Source of the DNA: Bremerella volcania
GTDB taxonomy: Bacteria > Planctomycetota > Planctomycetia > Pirellulales > Pirellulaceae
Assembly: GCF_007748115.1 (NCBI RefSeq)
Contig: NZ_CP036289.1
Span: forward strand, 2,790,001 to 2,854,000
Direction of reading: 5' to 3'
DNA: 64,000 nt
The translations under genes were made by a program, and so were the position numbers. Of the stretch, positions 1 to 8,755 are shown in pieces; position 1 is the first letter of the stretch, and every line of letters begins with the position of its first letter. The notes below the pieces were generated by a model. That model searched no databases and was not told the origin of the DNA. It worked only from the letters and a program-made list of their open reading frames with translations.

Positions 1-862
1 CTCGCAGTCCTTTGGTGACGCGATGCGTACCATACGGAACCAGGAACGGCGTCTGCGTTGGATCGGGTGGAGTCACCAAGATCGGTCCGGCGGTTATTTC
101 TTGCAATCGAGCTCCGCCGGTTGACATTTTGAAAGCCTGAACGTCGAGCCAACTGCGGAGTTCTTGTTCGTCGACTTCATAACTGCCAATGATCAAGCCA
201 TGGCGGTCTCGCTGGTATTGAATTGCCTCGGCCTGGTCGGGAACGGGAAAAGGTGCGTCCGCAGCGGCCACGTTGGCGCGATATATCGATTGATTCCTGT
301 GAGCTTGAATGCTGGCCGGCAAGATGATGAGTCCTAGCAGGAAACAGAAGGCAAACATCTCGCGCAAAGAAATCGACAGCCGAGTTGGTCCGGCGGTTTG
401 GTCGTTCCGTCTTTTCAACTGCCACCCCCACCGCCCATTGAGCCAGAGCGAACCCATCGTTACGACAAAGATGGCCGGCCACACGACCGATTGTTGATGA
501 CTCAGGCCGCTACCTGCCGTCGCCGGAGAATTAAGATCGGAGATGATGCGGTGAATCACGATCGCCAGGTAGCTCATCGAATAGCAACCGCCGCTGGCGC
601 CAGCGGCCAGGAAGGCAGCGTGATAGCTGCCACGAAAGGTACCGAAGTATTGCCCCACCATGGTCACCAGCCCAATAAGAAGGATCAACAGCAAGCTGTA
701 GCCGATTGGATTGGGCCAAAGCAGTTCCAGCCCTACCAGCGCGATACTGGCCGTCACAGCCCCAGCAGCGATGTTCAGGATAGAGAGAGCAACCAACAGC
801 CACGATGGACGAAGCGGGGCAGGCTCAGGCGTTTGAAAATCATCAGGGTGGTCTGAATTCAT
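1..862 (-). CDS. Multi-pass membrane protein, partial (runs off left edge)
   Basis: Reading the minus strand from the ATG at 862 gives 287 codons with no stop before the window edge, so the C-terminus is missing. The protein begins MNSDHPDDFQ and has about five hydrophobic segments (roughly residues 19-42, 53-71, 80-105, 123-141 and 162-182). A hydrophilic region follows that contains charged patches such as YQRDRHGLIIG. This is an inner-membrane protein with four or five spans and a soluble C-terminal part. I recognise no family. The plus- and minus-strand ORFs of 90-150 codons in the same stretch are shadows of this reading frame, which has sensible membrane-protein composition throughout. 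Confidence 0.7.
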   Translation of the reverse strand, partial: MNSDHPDDFQTPEPAPLRPSWLLVALSILNIAAGAVTASIALVGLELLWPNPIGYSLLLILLIGLVTMVGQYFGTFRGSYHAAFLAAGASGGCYSMSYLAIVIHRIISDLNSPATAGSGLSHQQSVVWPAIFVVTMGSLWLNGRWGWQLKRRNDQTAGPTRLSISLREMFAFCFLLGLIILPASIQAHRNQSIYRANVAAADAPFPVPDQAEAIQYQRDRHGLIIGSYEVDEQELRSWLDVQAFKMSTGGARLQEITAGPILVTPPDPTQTPFLVPYGTHRVTKGLR

Positions 863-1709
863 CTCGCCAACATAACCACCCCTGCTAGCGATTGCCATCA
901 TTTCTATAGATGAACATCTGAACTACGCTGCTCGGGTGGTCGTACGGAGTGGGATGTGATGTTTCCGAGAAAATCTCGTGCAGGGCGAAAGTCTTGCGTA
1001 GGCAGTCCGTCTGCGGACACCCGCCAGATAAATCCGAGCATCGGTGGTGGCCTTTTCATTGGTACCTGCGAATAATTCCATACCGCCGGGAAGAACCGCT
1101 AGCGACTCATCACACCGTTAAAATCGGAACAGGACGCACAATCTGTCGGTGCCGCTGGTGGCGATTTTAAAGATCGCAGCAAACAGATCGGAAAGATGCT
1201 AAAGAAACACCCCCCAAAACATCGAAATTAACCTTCGGAAGGCTTGTTACACACTTCCCGATTGCAGCACATGTTGCAGTCGGTGTGATGAAGCAGCCGG
1301 CCAAGGGGGGAATCTTTAACAAGCTGAAGCTTTCGCTACTGGCGTGACCTTGCCAGTGCGTGAGTTGTTCTGTTTGGGATTCTCCCATTGGTCACCGCAT
1401 CGCCGAGCCGCTGCGAAAAGGTGAGCGAGGTTCGTTCTTTGAGAACGGCCAATCAAACCAAGTCGTGAGTAGTGGATCCGGTTTCCGCCTTGAAGGCGCG
1501 GTTCAGAAGGATCTGAGTACGAGCCACGAGAGAAGCAGCGTTTGTAGCGCCCTGACCCAGACATTGAATACTAAGACTCTACCCATAGCCGAGTGCGAGG
1601 GATCGCCAGAAGAGTCGGAAGTTGAAAATGAGGGGCGATTTTCGTGTTTCCGCCAGAACCGGAAACACAGTGGAGGTCAACTCAACGAAAGAGTAATGGA
1701 GAGCCTGTG
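863..1709. other. Long intergenic region, no convincing gene
   Basis: About 850 bases separate the divergent membrane protein and HTH-receiver genes. Several ORFs of 60-116 codons occur on both strands, but their composition (rich in Cys, Trp, Arg and Ser) is that of random translation and none has a good ribosome site. The region must hold promoters for both flanking genes. It contains a stem-loop close to the downstream start, listed separately. Nothing else could be supported. Confidence 0.5.
1644..1668 (+). promoter_or_regulatory. Leader stem-loop upstream of the HTH-receiver gene
   Basis: GTGTTTCCG (1644-1652) and CGGAAACAC (1660-1668) form a perfect 9-bp inverted repeat around a 7-base loop, about 40 bases upstream of the ATG at 1710. 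It could be an RNA hairpin in the leader or an operator. There is no U-tract, so it is not a typical terminator. Its function is inferred only from its position. Confidence 0.35.
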
Positions 1710-2282
1710 ATGAAGGTCTTCACAACAGGACAGGTCGCAAAGATCTGCAAAGTGGCCCCCCGCACTGTGAGTAAGTGGTTTGATTCGGGCCGCCTCAAAG
1801 GGTATCGCATTCCTGGTTCCCAGGACCGCCGTATCCCGCGGGAATATTTGATCAAGTTCCTGAAAGAACACGGCATGCCCCTTGGCGACTTGGAAGACGA
1901 AGCCATGGCCAAGGTGCTGATCGTTGCTCAGGACCAAGTGTTGGTGGAAAATCTGCGTCGCGAACTTCCGCTCGAGAAAGCATTCAAGGTCTGCGTGGCC
2001 GCGAGTGGTTTTGAAGCGGGGATTCAAGCCGAAGGGTTCCATCCGGACTGCATTATCGTGGATTTCTCGATCGGTCGTATCGAGGCATTGCAGATTTGCC
2101 AGAATCTGCGTCGGAATCCGGACTTCGCGGAAACGATTCTGATCGCCTTGCTGCCCGATGATGGAAGCTCGATGAGCTTCGATCGGTCCACGATCAATGA
2201 GACGTTCAAGAAGCCGTTTGATGCGGCTCTGCTGGCCGAACGTCTGCGAACCTTGATCGGTGCTAAGAAGGAATTGGTCTAA
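1710..2282 (+). CDS. HTH DNA-binding / receiver-domain fusion regulator
   Basis: This is a 190-residue cytoplasmic protein. Residues about 4-50 (TGQVAKICKVAPRTVSKW...) match the excisionase/MerR-like helix-turn-helix used by BldC-type proteins. Residues about 69-185 look like a response-regulator receiver: VLIVAQD for strand 1, the candidate phosphoacceptor Asp118 in IIVDF, and the conserved Lys168-Pro near the end. The acidic pair after strand 1 is only partly kept (Gln-Asp), so phosphorylation is uncertain. I chose the ATG at 1710 because GGAGAG lies 6 bases upstream; an earlier in-frame GTG at 1644 lies inside the leader hairpin. DNA-binding domain first and receiver second is the reverse of the usual response-regulator order. 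Its target is unknown. Confidence 0.75.
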   Translation: MKVFTTGQVAKICKVAPRTVSKWFDSGRLKGYRIPGSQDRRIPREYLIKFLKEHGMPLGDLEDEAMAKVLIVAQDQVLVENLRRELPLEKAFKVCVAASGFEAGIQAEGFHPDCIIVDFSIGRIEALQICQNLRRNPDFAETILIALLPDDGSSMSFDRSTINETFKKPFDAALLAERLRTLIGAKKELV

Positions 2283-2317
2283 GACCAACGACTTCGGGGT
2301 TACCACAATCCGAGCTT

Positions 2318-2356
2318 AAAAAAAGACGCCACGATGAAAATCGGGGCGTCTTTTTT
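2318..2356. terminator. Bidirectional intrinsic terminator
   Basis: AAAAAAAGACGCC (2318-2330) and GGCGTCTTTTTT (2345-2356) form a strong stem with an A-tract on one side and a T-tract on the other, around a 14-base loop. It lies between two convergent genes and has a U-run in both directions, so it should stop transcription of the HTH-receiver gene from the left and of the DUF1559 operon from the right. Confidence 0.85.
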
Positions 2357-2544
2357 GTTCTTGCCGGCGTGGGGCAAACAAGCCGTCGGGTGCGAGCAAT
2401 GACGCAAGGCGGAACGTATCGCACCATCTTTGGATACGGGGTACACACTTGGTGCGGTTCGCTGCCCCGCTTGCACCCTACGGCCCCTCTCCGCCGACAA
2501 GCGGAGAAGAAGGGACAGTAGGCCAACGAAACACAACGGTGATT

Positions 2545-3486
2545 TTAGAATTGCCCCAGCACGTTGCCGTCGTCTCGGTTGCTCAGGTTCTGCCAGGTCG
2601 AAAGGGAAATCGTTTCCGCCACAAAGCGGACCGAACCGTCCCCCATGGTGACCTGAACGCCGCCGGGGTGAAAACTGCGGGCAGCGACATTGAACCAGAC
2701 CCCGTTGTGCTGGCAGTCGGGGCTCGGCGGGTTGGGTGTGTACTGGGTGTTGAAGCACCAATCTTGAAAGCGTCCGATCAGCCACGAGTCGCCATTGGGA
2801 GTGGTGCTGAGCGTGCCGAGGTCCGAAATGCACGTCGGCCGCGTGCTGCTGCTGGCGTAGAAATCGCCGTGGGTGATCTCGGAAATGGCCATCGTGTTCG
2901 AGAGGCCATCAGTCACGTCGGCAAAACGGACCGTTCCATTGGCGGCGAAGATCCCTTTGCTCTTACCATGCACAATCACGGCGGTCCAACCGGTGTTGTT
3001 GATGTCGTTGCCCCCCAGGTTCCAGGCTTTGCCCACGCACGCGGCGTAGTCGGTCGGGGCCGTGGTGATCGAGGAATTTGAACGAGGATCTTGGGCGTTG
3101 CTGGGGCAGCGGAACGCATCGATCTCGACCTGTGCAGGGGTGTTGTTCGTCGTGTAGACGTCGCTCACGTAGTTGATCTGGTCGTGCAGGGCCGTTTGTT
3201 CGATCTGTGGCAGAATGCGAGCCATCCAGGTCGTCAGGTTGTTATTCCAGGCACTCGCCTTGTCGAAGTACAGACAACCGATCGGAAACTGCCCAAACGC
3301 ATCGTGATAGACATGCGTGGCCAGGCCCAGTTGCTTCATGTTGTTGCTGCAGGACATGCGACGCGCGGCCTCGCGGGCCTGTTGGACGGCTGGCAAAAGC
3401 AAGGCGATCAGCACGCCAATAATCGCAATGACCACGAGTAATTCGACAAGCGTGAAGCCTGACTTTCGCGAGGAGTGGGGTGACAT
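2545..3486 (-). CDS. DUF1559 family protein with prepilin-type N-terminus
   Basis: This is a 313-residue member of the family expanded in planctomycetes. It begins with a type IV prepilin-like signal: basic residues, then SGFTLVELLVVIAIIGVLIA, with cleavage expected after the Gly, followed by PAVQQAREAARR and the CSNNMKQLGLA segment typical of DUF1559. The C-terminal part ends in the usual HPGGVQVTMGDGSVRFV stretch. Such proteins are thought to be pseudopilin-like and envelope-associated; the exact role is unknown. Two ATGs are possible (3495 and 3486). The second has AAGGA at 8 bases and is preferred. It is the second gene of an operon with the lipoprotein that starts at 3986, and the bidirectional terminator lies downstream. 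Confidence 0.9.
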   Translation of the reverse strand: MSPHSSRKSGFTLVELLVVIAIIGVLIALLLPAVQQAREAARRMSCSNNMKQLGLATHVYHDAFGQFPIGCLYFDKASAWNNNLTTWMARILPQIEQTALHDQINYVSDVYTTNNTPAQVEIDAFRCPSNAQDPRSNSSITTAPTDYAACVGKAWNLGGNDINNTGWTAVIVHGKSKGIFAANGTVRFADVTDGLSNTMAISEITHGDFYASSSTRPTCISDLGTLSTTPNGDSWLIGRFQDWCFNTQYTPNPPSPDCQHNGVWFNVAARSFHPGGVQVTMGDGSVRFVAETISLSTWQNLSNRDDGNVLGQF

Positions 3487-3566
3487 CGGAGGCATCCTTA
3501 CGAATAGAGAAATAAGGAAAATAGGTGGCAGGTGATTGGTATCCGATTGGGTGCAGCAAACCTGGT

Positions 3567-3986
3567 TTACGACTCGAGATGGAAGTCGATGGTCTGCCGA
3601 CCGGCTTCGACTTCGGCGGTCAGTTCGGTCCGCTCGTTGTACTTGGCAGGCACAAACTGCTTGGTTTCTTCCATCTTTTCGCCGGTCATGACGTCGGTGT
3701 AACTGCGACCGGTGGGGCGATTGGCAAAGATCTGGACGGAGCAATGACCAATGACCGCTCCCCGTCGATCGTTGACGTCGGACTCGGAGTCGTAATGGCC
3801 ACCGGTAATCTTGAGGGCGACCGGGGCGACGGTTTCCGGAATGAACATGATGACGCCGGATTCGATCGGCTTGCCGTCCAACGTGACTGTTCCCTGAACG
3901 GCAGCCCGGGGGATTCCATTGCCTCCACAGCCACTGAAGAGAAGGCAAAGCAGAACGAGGAGGCTAGAAAACGCATGAGTCTTCAT
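3567..3986 (-). CDS. Small lipoprotein, carboxypeptidase-regulatory-like fold
   Basis: This 139-residue protein has a lipoprotein signal (MKTHAFSSLLVLLCLLFSGC, lipobox LFSGC with Cys20). Next comes VQGTVTLDGKPIESGVIMF, the start typical of the small beta-sandwich (transthyretin/carboxypeptidase-regulatory-like) proteins that accompany DUF1559 genes in planctomycetes. It should be lipid-anchored in the envelope. It lies about 80 bases upstream of the DUF1559 gene in the same direction, so the two are probably co-transcribed. No catalytic motif was seen. The partnership with the DUF1559 protein is inferred from this recurrent gene order. Confidence 0.85.
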   Translation of the reverse strand: MKTHAFSSLLVLLCLLFSGCGGNGIPRAAVQGTVTLDGKPIESGVIMFIPETVAPVALKITGGHYDSESDVNDRRGAVIGHCSVQIFANRPTGRSYTDVMTGEKMEETKQFVPAKYNERTELTAEVEAGRQTIDFHLES

Positions 3987-4614
3987 GAATGCCGACTTTC
4001 AGACGCGAGTAAGCAAGGTGGGAACGCGCAGCCGTTGTTTCGCTTTTACAAGGAAGCCACCCCAGGTTGAACCGAGGAATCCCTCGCTTGGGGCGGGTCG
4101 CGGCGAAGGGGGGTCAACTGCATCTTAATAGGGTGTTTGTGTTGCATGATTTTTTAATTAGCTTCGCAAAGCCATTCAAGTCAAAAATATGACATACATG
4201 GGGAATATAGAGTTGCCACCTGGAATGGGATGTTGGATTCCCCGCGATAGCTAGGGGAGTGGCTGATGTTTTGCCGTTGCTTGCCCAGGTTGCCAATTGG
4301 GGAGAAGCCCCTGGAAAATCGCTTCGTTTTGCGCGTTAGCGGCAGGCCAGAGCAGTCTGTTTCGCCTCCGGGTAAGGGAAATGGACTGCTTGTCGAAAGG
4401 GGCTTTAGCGGTCGAAATCCCCCTCAACATTCGGGTTAACCATCTCTCTCAAGCTGCGGTTGCCATGGTACAGATTGAAACCACTGCGTGATGCGACGAT
4501 TACTCGATGCCAGGGTGTGGCTTTCATCCGCAGAAAACGTTGCCAGCGCCCCTTCTGAAGAATGACGAATCGTCTTAACATGGAGGCATTCGTGATTTTA
4601 CGTGTGAGGGGTTG
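3987..4614. other. Intergenic region between divergent lipoprotein and MoaC genes
   Basis: About 630 bases with no ORF of convincing composition. An AT-rich stretch at roughly 4125-4215 contrasts with the surrounding GC-rich DNA and is the likely place for the promoter of the minus-strand lipoprotein/DUF1559 operon. No clear -35/-10 pair or repeat could be assigned. Confidence 0.4.
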
Positions 4615-5106
4615 ATGGCGGATTTCACGCACCTGGACGAGTCTGGCGCGGCCAAGATGGTCGATGTAGGGCAGAAGCAAGCCACCCTTCGCGAAGCGGT
4701 CGCCGAGGCTTGCGTAAAAATGGAAGCCGCTACCGCAGATGCGATCCGTGACAACCGAAATAAGAAAGGGGAGGTGCTGCAAGTGGCACGCCTGGCCGGC
4801 ATCATGGCCGCCAAGCGAACCGACGAGTTGATTCCCCTGTGCCATGGACTGCCGCTGGAAAGCATCGAAGTGGCATTCGAGTTTGCCGATACGACCCGGC
4901 TGCTGGTGACCGCCACGGCGCGAGTGACCGCAAAGACAGGCGTCGAAATGGAAGTAATGACGGCCGCTTCGGTCGCCGCACTCACCATTTACGACATGTG
5001 CAAGGCAATCGATCGAGGAATGGAAATCGAGCATGTCCGCCTGATGAAAAAGTCAGGGGGCAAGTCAGGCACCTTCCAGCGTGCGACGGAACTTAAAGCC
5101 GAATAG
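4615..5106 (+). CDS. moaC: Cyclic pyranopterin monophosphate synthase MoaC
   Basis: This 163-residue protein has the usual length for MoaC, which converts the MoaA product to cyclic pyranopterin monophosphate in molybdenum cofactor synthesis. Visible family motifs are [16 protein letters not shown] at the start, [43 protein letters not shown], the active-site region [12 protein letters not shown] and the end KSGGKSGTF. The ATG at 4615 is preceded by GAGGGG at a short 3-base spacing; an in-frame TTG immediately upstream is the alternative. No other cofactor-biosynthesis gene is adjacent. The next gene, a prenyl synthase, starts 19 bases downstream or overlaps, depending on its start. Confidence 0.95.
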   Translation: MADFTHLDESGAAKMVDVGQKQATLREAVAEACVKMEAATADAIRDNRNKKGEVLQVARLAGIMAAKRTDELIPLCHGLPLESIEVAFEFADTTRLLVTATARVTAKTGVEMEVMTAASVAALTIYDMCKAIDRGMEIEHVRLMKKSGGKSGTFQRATELKAE

Positions 5107-5125
5107 AAAGCGAATCGAGACCATC

Positions 5126-6130
5126 GTGAATCCTGCGAATCAGACTCCAGCCGCTCCCAGTGCCGAAGCATTGATGCGTTGTTACGGTGGAATCGGTGAC
5201 GATCTGGCGGAAGTCGAAGCGATTTTGAAGCGGGAGATGTCGTCCAAGTTCCCTAAGGTCAGCGACATCGTTTCTTACGGCTATTTGCTCGGCGGCAAGC
5301 GTCTTCGCCCTGCCCTGGTCCTGCTGTGCGGTCAGGCTTGGAACAACCTTAATGCCAGTCATCACAAGCTGGGGGCCGTTCTCGAAATGGTCCACACGGC
5401 CACGTTGATTCACGACGATGTCCTCGACGGAGCCGATACGCGGCGTCATCTGGAAACGATTCATCATCGCTGGGGAACCGAGTCGAGCGTGCTGGTGGGG
5501 GACTTCCTCTTCACGCACGCGTTCTACCTGGCCAGTACGCTGCCAACCACCTTGGCCGCCCAGAAAATAGGTCAGGCAACCAACATCGTCTGCGAAGGAG
5601 AACTTCGCCAGATCACGACCAAGGGACGCTTCGACCTGAGCGAAGAAGAGTACCTGTCGATCATCGAGGCCAAGACGGCCGTATTATGCCAATGCGCGTG
5701 CGAACTCGGAGCGATCTACGCCGACGCACCGGCCCATGCGAGCAAGCAAGCCGCAGAATACGGACGCTGCCTGGGCGTTGCTTTCCAAATTGTCGACGAT
5801 CTTCTTGACATCGAAGGGGACACCGACCGCACCGGCAAGACGCTCGGTACCGATCTGGCCCAGCGTAAGCCGACTCTGCCGATCATCCATGCATTGAAGG
5901 TCGCTCCGCCGGAAACGCGAGCCGAAATGCTGAGCGTCCTGCAGGCCGAAACCCCCGATCCCGCCCAGGTACTGGCTTGGCTCGAAGAGTTTGACAGCGC
6001 TGCTTACGCTCGCCAATCGGCCATCCGCCATGTCGAGAGTGCACTGGCGAGTATCGCCGAGTGGCCCGAAGGTGACGCAACCACGGCGCTGCGTCAGCTG
6101 GCGGAGTTCGTACTCAAACGCTGCTATTAA
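5126..6130 (+). CDS. Polyprenyl diphosphate synthase (trans-isoprenyl)
   Basis: A class 1 isoprenyl diphosphate synthase of about 334 residues that condenses isopentenyl diphosphate with an allylic primer, here probably for a quinone side chain. Motifs are GGKRLRPALVLL near residue 55, the first Asp-rich motif HDDVLDGADTRR, the following GTESSVLVGDFLF, and the second Asp-rich motif FQIVDDLLDIEGD, with GTDLAQRKPTLPI after it. I chose the GTG at 5126. An in-frame GTG at 5081 would add 15 residues and overlap moaC by 26 bases; neither has a strong ribosome site. Product chain length cannot be judged from sequence alone, but the size fits an octaprenyl/solanesyl-type enzyme. Confidence 0.9.
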   Translation: MNPANQTPAAPSAEALMRCYGGIGDDLAEVEAILKREMSSKFPKVSDIVSYGYLLGGKRLRPALVLLCGQAWNNLNASHHKLGAVLEMVHTATLIHDDVLDGADTRRHLETIHHRWGTESSVLVGDFLFTHAFYLASTLPTTLAAQKIGQATNIVCEGELRQITTKGRFDLSEEEYLSIIEAKTAVLCQCACELGAIYADAPAHASKQAAEYGRCLGVAFQIVDDLLDIEGDTDRTGKTLGTDLAQRKPTLPIIHALKVAPPETRAEMLSVLQAETPDPAQVLAWLEEFDSAAYARQSAIRHVESALASIAEWPEGDATTALRQLAEFVLKRCY

Positions 6131-6223
6131 TCGGCGTGGCTGGCGCTTTCGCGGAGGTCGGCTGTTGAATATGCTAAGGGAGATGCTCTGACCTCCACCT
6201 CCCCTTCCCTGCGACATCTCACC

Positions 6224-7246
6224 ATGCGAACCCTTCCCCTCATTGCTCTGGCGCTGCTCGTTACGTTTTTTCCTTATGCCAGTCAGGCCGAAGAGATTTC
6301 CGGCAACGGCGACTTCGTCATCGGCCCAGATTATCACATCGATCCTGATCTGACCGATCGTGGTAATCCCAAGGGAAAGTACTTCGAATTCTCGATGCCG
6401 CTGGCCGAGAGCAAGATCTTCGACGGCAAAGACGTCACGCTCGATCCGAAGAAGGACGTGCGAACCGAACGGAAGATCTTCGTTTACGTTCCGGCCGCGT
6501 ATGAAGATGGGACCAAGGCCCCGATCCTGGTATCGTTTGACGGTCCTAGCCGGTTGAACCTGGTCCGTAACGCGCTGGACAACTTGACGATCTCGAAGGA
6601 CCCGCAGCGCAAGCTGCCAGCGTTCATTGCGATCGGCGTGCAAAACGGAGGAAACGACGGGAAAGGCAGCCAGCGCGGTCTGGAATACGATACCATGTCG
6701 GACCGCCATGCCCGGTTCATCAACGACGAAGTTCTTCCCGCCGTCTTGGACAATCCCGAAATCAAAGCCGCTTATCCGAACATCGCGTTCACCGAAGATC
6801 CTTGGGGCAAAGCGGTCATGGGGTGCAGCTCCGGCGGAGCCGCCGCGCTGACGATCGGTTGGTTCCGCCCCGACCTGTTCCGCCGCCTGATCACCTATTC
6901 TGGCACCTTCGTCGATCAACAAGACGATGACGCCCCGCAAGAAAAAGACTACCCGCTGGGTGCCTGGGAGTATCACTCGAGCATGAAGCTGATCGAAAAC
7001 AGCGAAAAGAAACCGCTGCGGATCTTCACGCACGTTGCCGAAAACGACAACCGAGCCAACGACCCGGAAGAGACCTACCACAACTGGGTCATGGCCAACC
7101 GCCGCACGGCCGCCGCGCTGAAAGCCAAGGGTTACGATTACCGCTTCATCTTCAGCAAGGCGACCCGCCACTGCGATAAGAAGGTATTCGAACAGACCCT
7201 GGCCGACACGTTGGTTTGGATGTGGGATGGGTATCAGCCGGAGTAG
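6224..7246 (+). CDS. Secreted esterase (alpha/beta hydrolase, Esterase D-like)
   Basis: This 340-residue protein has a Sec signal peptide (MRTLPLIALALLVTFFPYASQA). It resembles the putative esterase/enterochelin esterase-like group: RKIFVYVPAAYEDGTKAPI, the nucleophile elbow GCSSGGAAAL (Ser in G-x-S-x-G), FRRLITYSGTFV after it, and a late HCDK that supplies the likely catalytic His. It should hydrolyse an ester, perhaps on a carbohydrate, in the periplasm or outside the cell. Genes of this kind in planctomycetes often accompany polysaccharide breakdown, but the neighbours here (prenyl synthase, toxin-antitoxin pair) give no substrate. The gene appears to be transcribed alone. Confidence 0.8.
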   Translation: MRTLPLIALALLVTFFPYASQAEEISGNGDFVIGPDYHIDPDLTDRGNPKGKYFEFSMPLAESKIFDGKDVTLDPKKDVRTERKIFVYVPAAYEDGTKAPILVSFDGPSRLNLVRNALDNLTISKDPQRKLPAFIAIGVQNGGNDGKGSQRGLEYDTMSDRHARFINDEVLPAVLDNPEIKAAYPNIAFTEDPWGKAVMGCSSGGAAALTIGWFRPDLFRRLITYSGTFVDQQDDDAPQEKDYPLGAWEYHSSMKLIENSEKKPLRIFTHVAENDNRANDPEETYHNWVMANRRTAAALKAKGYDYRFIFSKATRHCDKKVFEQTLADTLVWMWDGYQPE

Positions 7247-7298
7247 TAATCGGCAAGATCGACTGGATTGAAAGTTACGCTAAATCCGAGCCCGCGAT

Positions 7299-7589
7299 CT
7301 AAGTCCGATCCATTCCGTATTTGGGATCACGGCTACGATGTCGGATGAGGATGATTCTGGCGTGGTTTTCGGACAGGCGATAATAGATTCCGAAGGGAAA
7401 ACGAAACATCGAACAACAACGCGTTTTGGCATTTACCAAGGCAAAACGCGTTGGAGATTCCTTGATGCGCCTTGTGCACGCTTCAAATTCATCGAGGAAC
7501 TCGACACCAAGATTAGTCGACTTCGACTCGTAATACTTTGCGGCCTCTTGCAGTTCGAGTAAAGCTTCTGGATGGACATCGATAATCAT
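7299..7589 (-). CDS. ParE/RelE-superfamily toxin
   Basis: This 96-residue protein has the ParE/RelE layout: an N-terminal helix pair (HPEALLELQEAAKYYESKS), LGVEFLDEFEACTRRIKESP, and C-terminal strands FPFGIYYRLSENHARIILIRHRSRDPKYG. The ending fits the ParE branch, whose members poison DNA gyrase, better than a RelE mRNA nuclease, but this is not certain. It overlaps the upstream antitoxin gene by 4 bases, so the two are translationally coupled on the minus strand with the antitoxin first. Confidence 0.85.
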   Translation of the reverse strand: MIIDVHPEALLELQEAAKYYESKSTNLGVEFLDEFEACTRRIKESPTRFALVNAKTRCCSMFRFPFGIYYRLSENHARIILIRHRSRDPKYGMDRT

Positions 7590-7813
7590 TGGAGCGATCT
7601 ACGAGCCTGCTCCATGGCTTGAGCGAGTGGAATGGCCTGCACCACTCCGTCGTCGAGTTCCTTCACTCTTCGTTTCAGAACACTTATCAACTCTGCATCA
7701 GGAGCACCTGGGAGACTCGAATCAATGCTCTCCAAAAGCGTCTGAGCCAGTCGGGCACGCTCTTCCGGCGGCAGCGATAGGGCATCTTTGGTCAGTTGCG
7801 ATATGCTGATCAT
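7586..7813 (-). CDS. Addiction-module antitoxin (unstable antitoxin family)
   Basis: A 75-residue protein with the LPPEERARLAQTLLESID segment typical of the putative addiction module component family (Unstab_antitox), which neutralises ParE/RelE-type toxins encoded directly downstream. The C-terminal part (residues about 40-75) is helical and charged and probably binds the toxin. There is no obvious HTH, so autoregulation may need the complex. It is the first gene of the two-gene unit, and its stop overlaps the toxin start by 4 bases. Confidence 0.85.
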   Translation of the reverse strand: MISISQLTKDALSLPPEERARLAQTLLESIDSSLPGAPDAELISVLKRRVKELDDGVVQAIPLAQAMEQARRSLQ

Positions 7814-7935
7814 GGCTCAGGCTTCTCAAGGATTTAGGCGAATTCGCGTGTTTGCTCAGTCTCGTGTAGGGCCAGCGTGTCGCGGGTCGATTAACTTCTG
7901 GCATTATTCAATGTTTCGTCCGCGAGGACAAACGC

Positions 7936-8418
7936 CTACGAAGACGGCTTCGGCACGCTGGGCGCGTACTTCTTGAGCATCGGTTGCAGTTCATCGACGA
8001 AGTCTCGCACGTCTTTAAACTCGCGGTAGACACTCGCGAAGCGGACGTAAGCGACCTGGTCGATCGCGTGCAGGTGCTGCATGACCATCTCGCCGATCAG
8101 TCGGCTTTCCACCTCCCCTTCGTACTGGGAGTAGATCTCGCTTTCGACCGCCGCCACGATCGCTTCGATCTGGGCTTCGCTGATGGGGCGCTTCCAGCAG
8201 GCCAGCGACAAACCCCGTTTGATCTTTTCGGGATGGAACGGTTCGCGGACGTTATCTTTCTTGACGATCTTGATGTCGAGTTCTTCCACGCGTTCGTACG
8301 TGGTATAACGCCGCTTACAGCCCAGGCACTCGCGCCGGCGGCGAATCGAGAAACTGTCCTGGCTTGCGCGTGAGTCAATCACACGGTCGTTGTCGGCTCG
8401 ACAGAACGGGCATCGCAT
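7936..8418 (-). CDS. nrdR: Transcriptional repressor NrdR
   Basis: A 160-residue zinc-ribbon/ATP-cone repressor of ribonucleotide reductase genes. The N-terminus has the four zinc Cys (MRCPFC and CLGCKRRYTTYER), with the hallmark VIDSR between them. The ATP-cone follows (IVKKDNVREPFHPEKIKRGL through VRFASVYREFKDVRDFVDEL). The length is normal. It is transcribed away from the PH-domain gene, and no ribonucleotide reductase gene lies in the window. No NrdR box was recognised in its own upstream region. Confidence 0.95.
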   Translation of the reverse strand: MRCPFCRADNDRVIDSRASQDSFSIRRRRECLGCKRRYTTYERVEELDIKIVKKDNVREPFHPEKIKRGLSLACWKRPISEAQIEAIVAAVESEIYSQYEGEVESRLIGEMVMQHLHAIDQVAYVRFASVYREFKDVRDFVDELQPMLKKYAPSVPKPSS

Positions 8419-8755
8419 AGGGCTTACTCGATATCACGATGGCGCGAACAGAAATCGTGCGCGGTCACCGCCAGGGAAACTGCTTCAATCTTCATAGTTT
8501 GGCCTGAACTTTCAAATTGAGCAAGCTAAGTCTCCTTCAGCAAACAAGATAACTCGCAATTCCCCTGGTTGATGCGCGACCCGTTTGGCGAAAAACAAGT
8601 GGCGGGGACGCTTTTTTGAGCTTTCAGAAACTCTATAATGACCGGGAAAAGGATCAAGATTGGCCTCGTTTTTGCGAATATTCGCTCACAGGCATCCCCC
8701 TTTTTCAAGAACCACGCAGGCACTCCTGCTTTTTCCATTGGGAAGGAATTGAACG
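8419..8755. promoter_or_regulatory. Divergent promoter region between nrdR and PH-domain gene
   Basis: This 337-base gap separates two divergent genes. A consensus TATAAT lies at 8634-8639 on the plus strand. The hexamer 17 bases upstream (8611-8616) is a poor -35, while TTGAGC at 8616-8621 is too close. It is a plausible start point for the gene at 8756, with a leader of about 110 bases. The ORFs in the gap show no coding character. Confidence 0.3.

Noticed and set aside
863-1709. Small genes in the long gap before the HTH-receiver gene
   Set aside because: The ORFs are short, overlap each other on both strands, have Cys/Trp/Arg-rich random composition and lack ribosome sites.
4612-4614. 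TTG start for MoaC one codon upstream
   Set aside because: The ATG directly after it is the more common start, and the family length fits either, so the TTG adds nothing.
5684-7171. 495-codon minus-strand ORF opposite the prenyl synthase and esterase genes
   Set aside because: It is antisense to two genes with clear family motifs, and its translation is rich in Arg, Gly and Val with no known motif. It is a shadow produced by GC-rich third positions.
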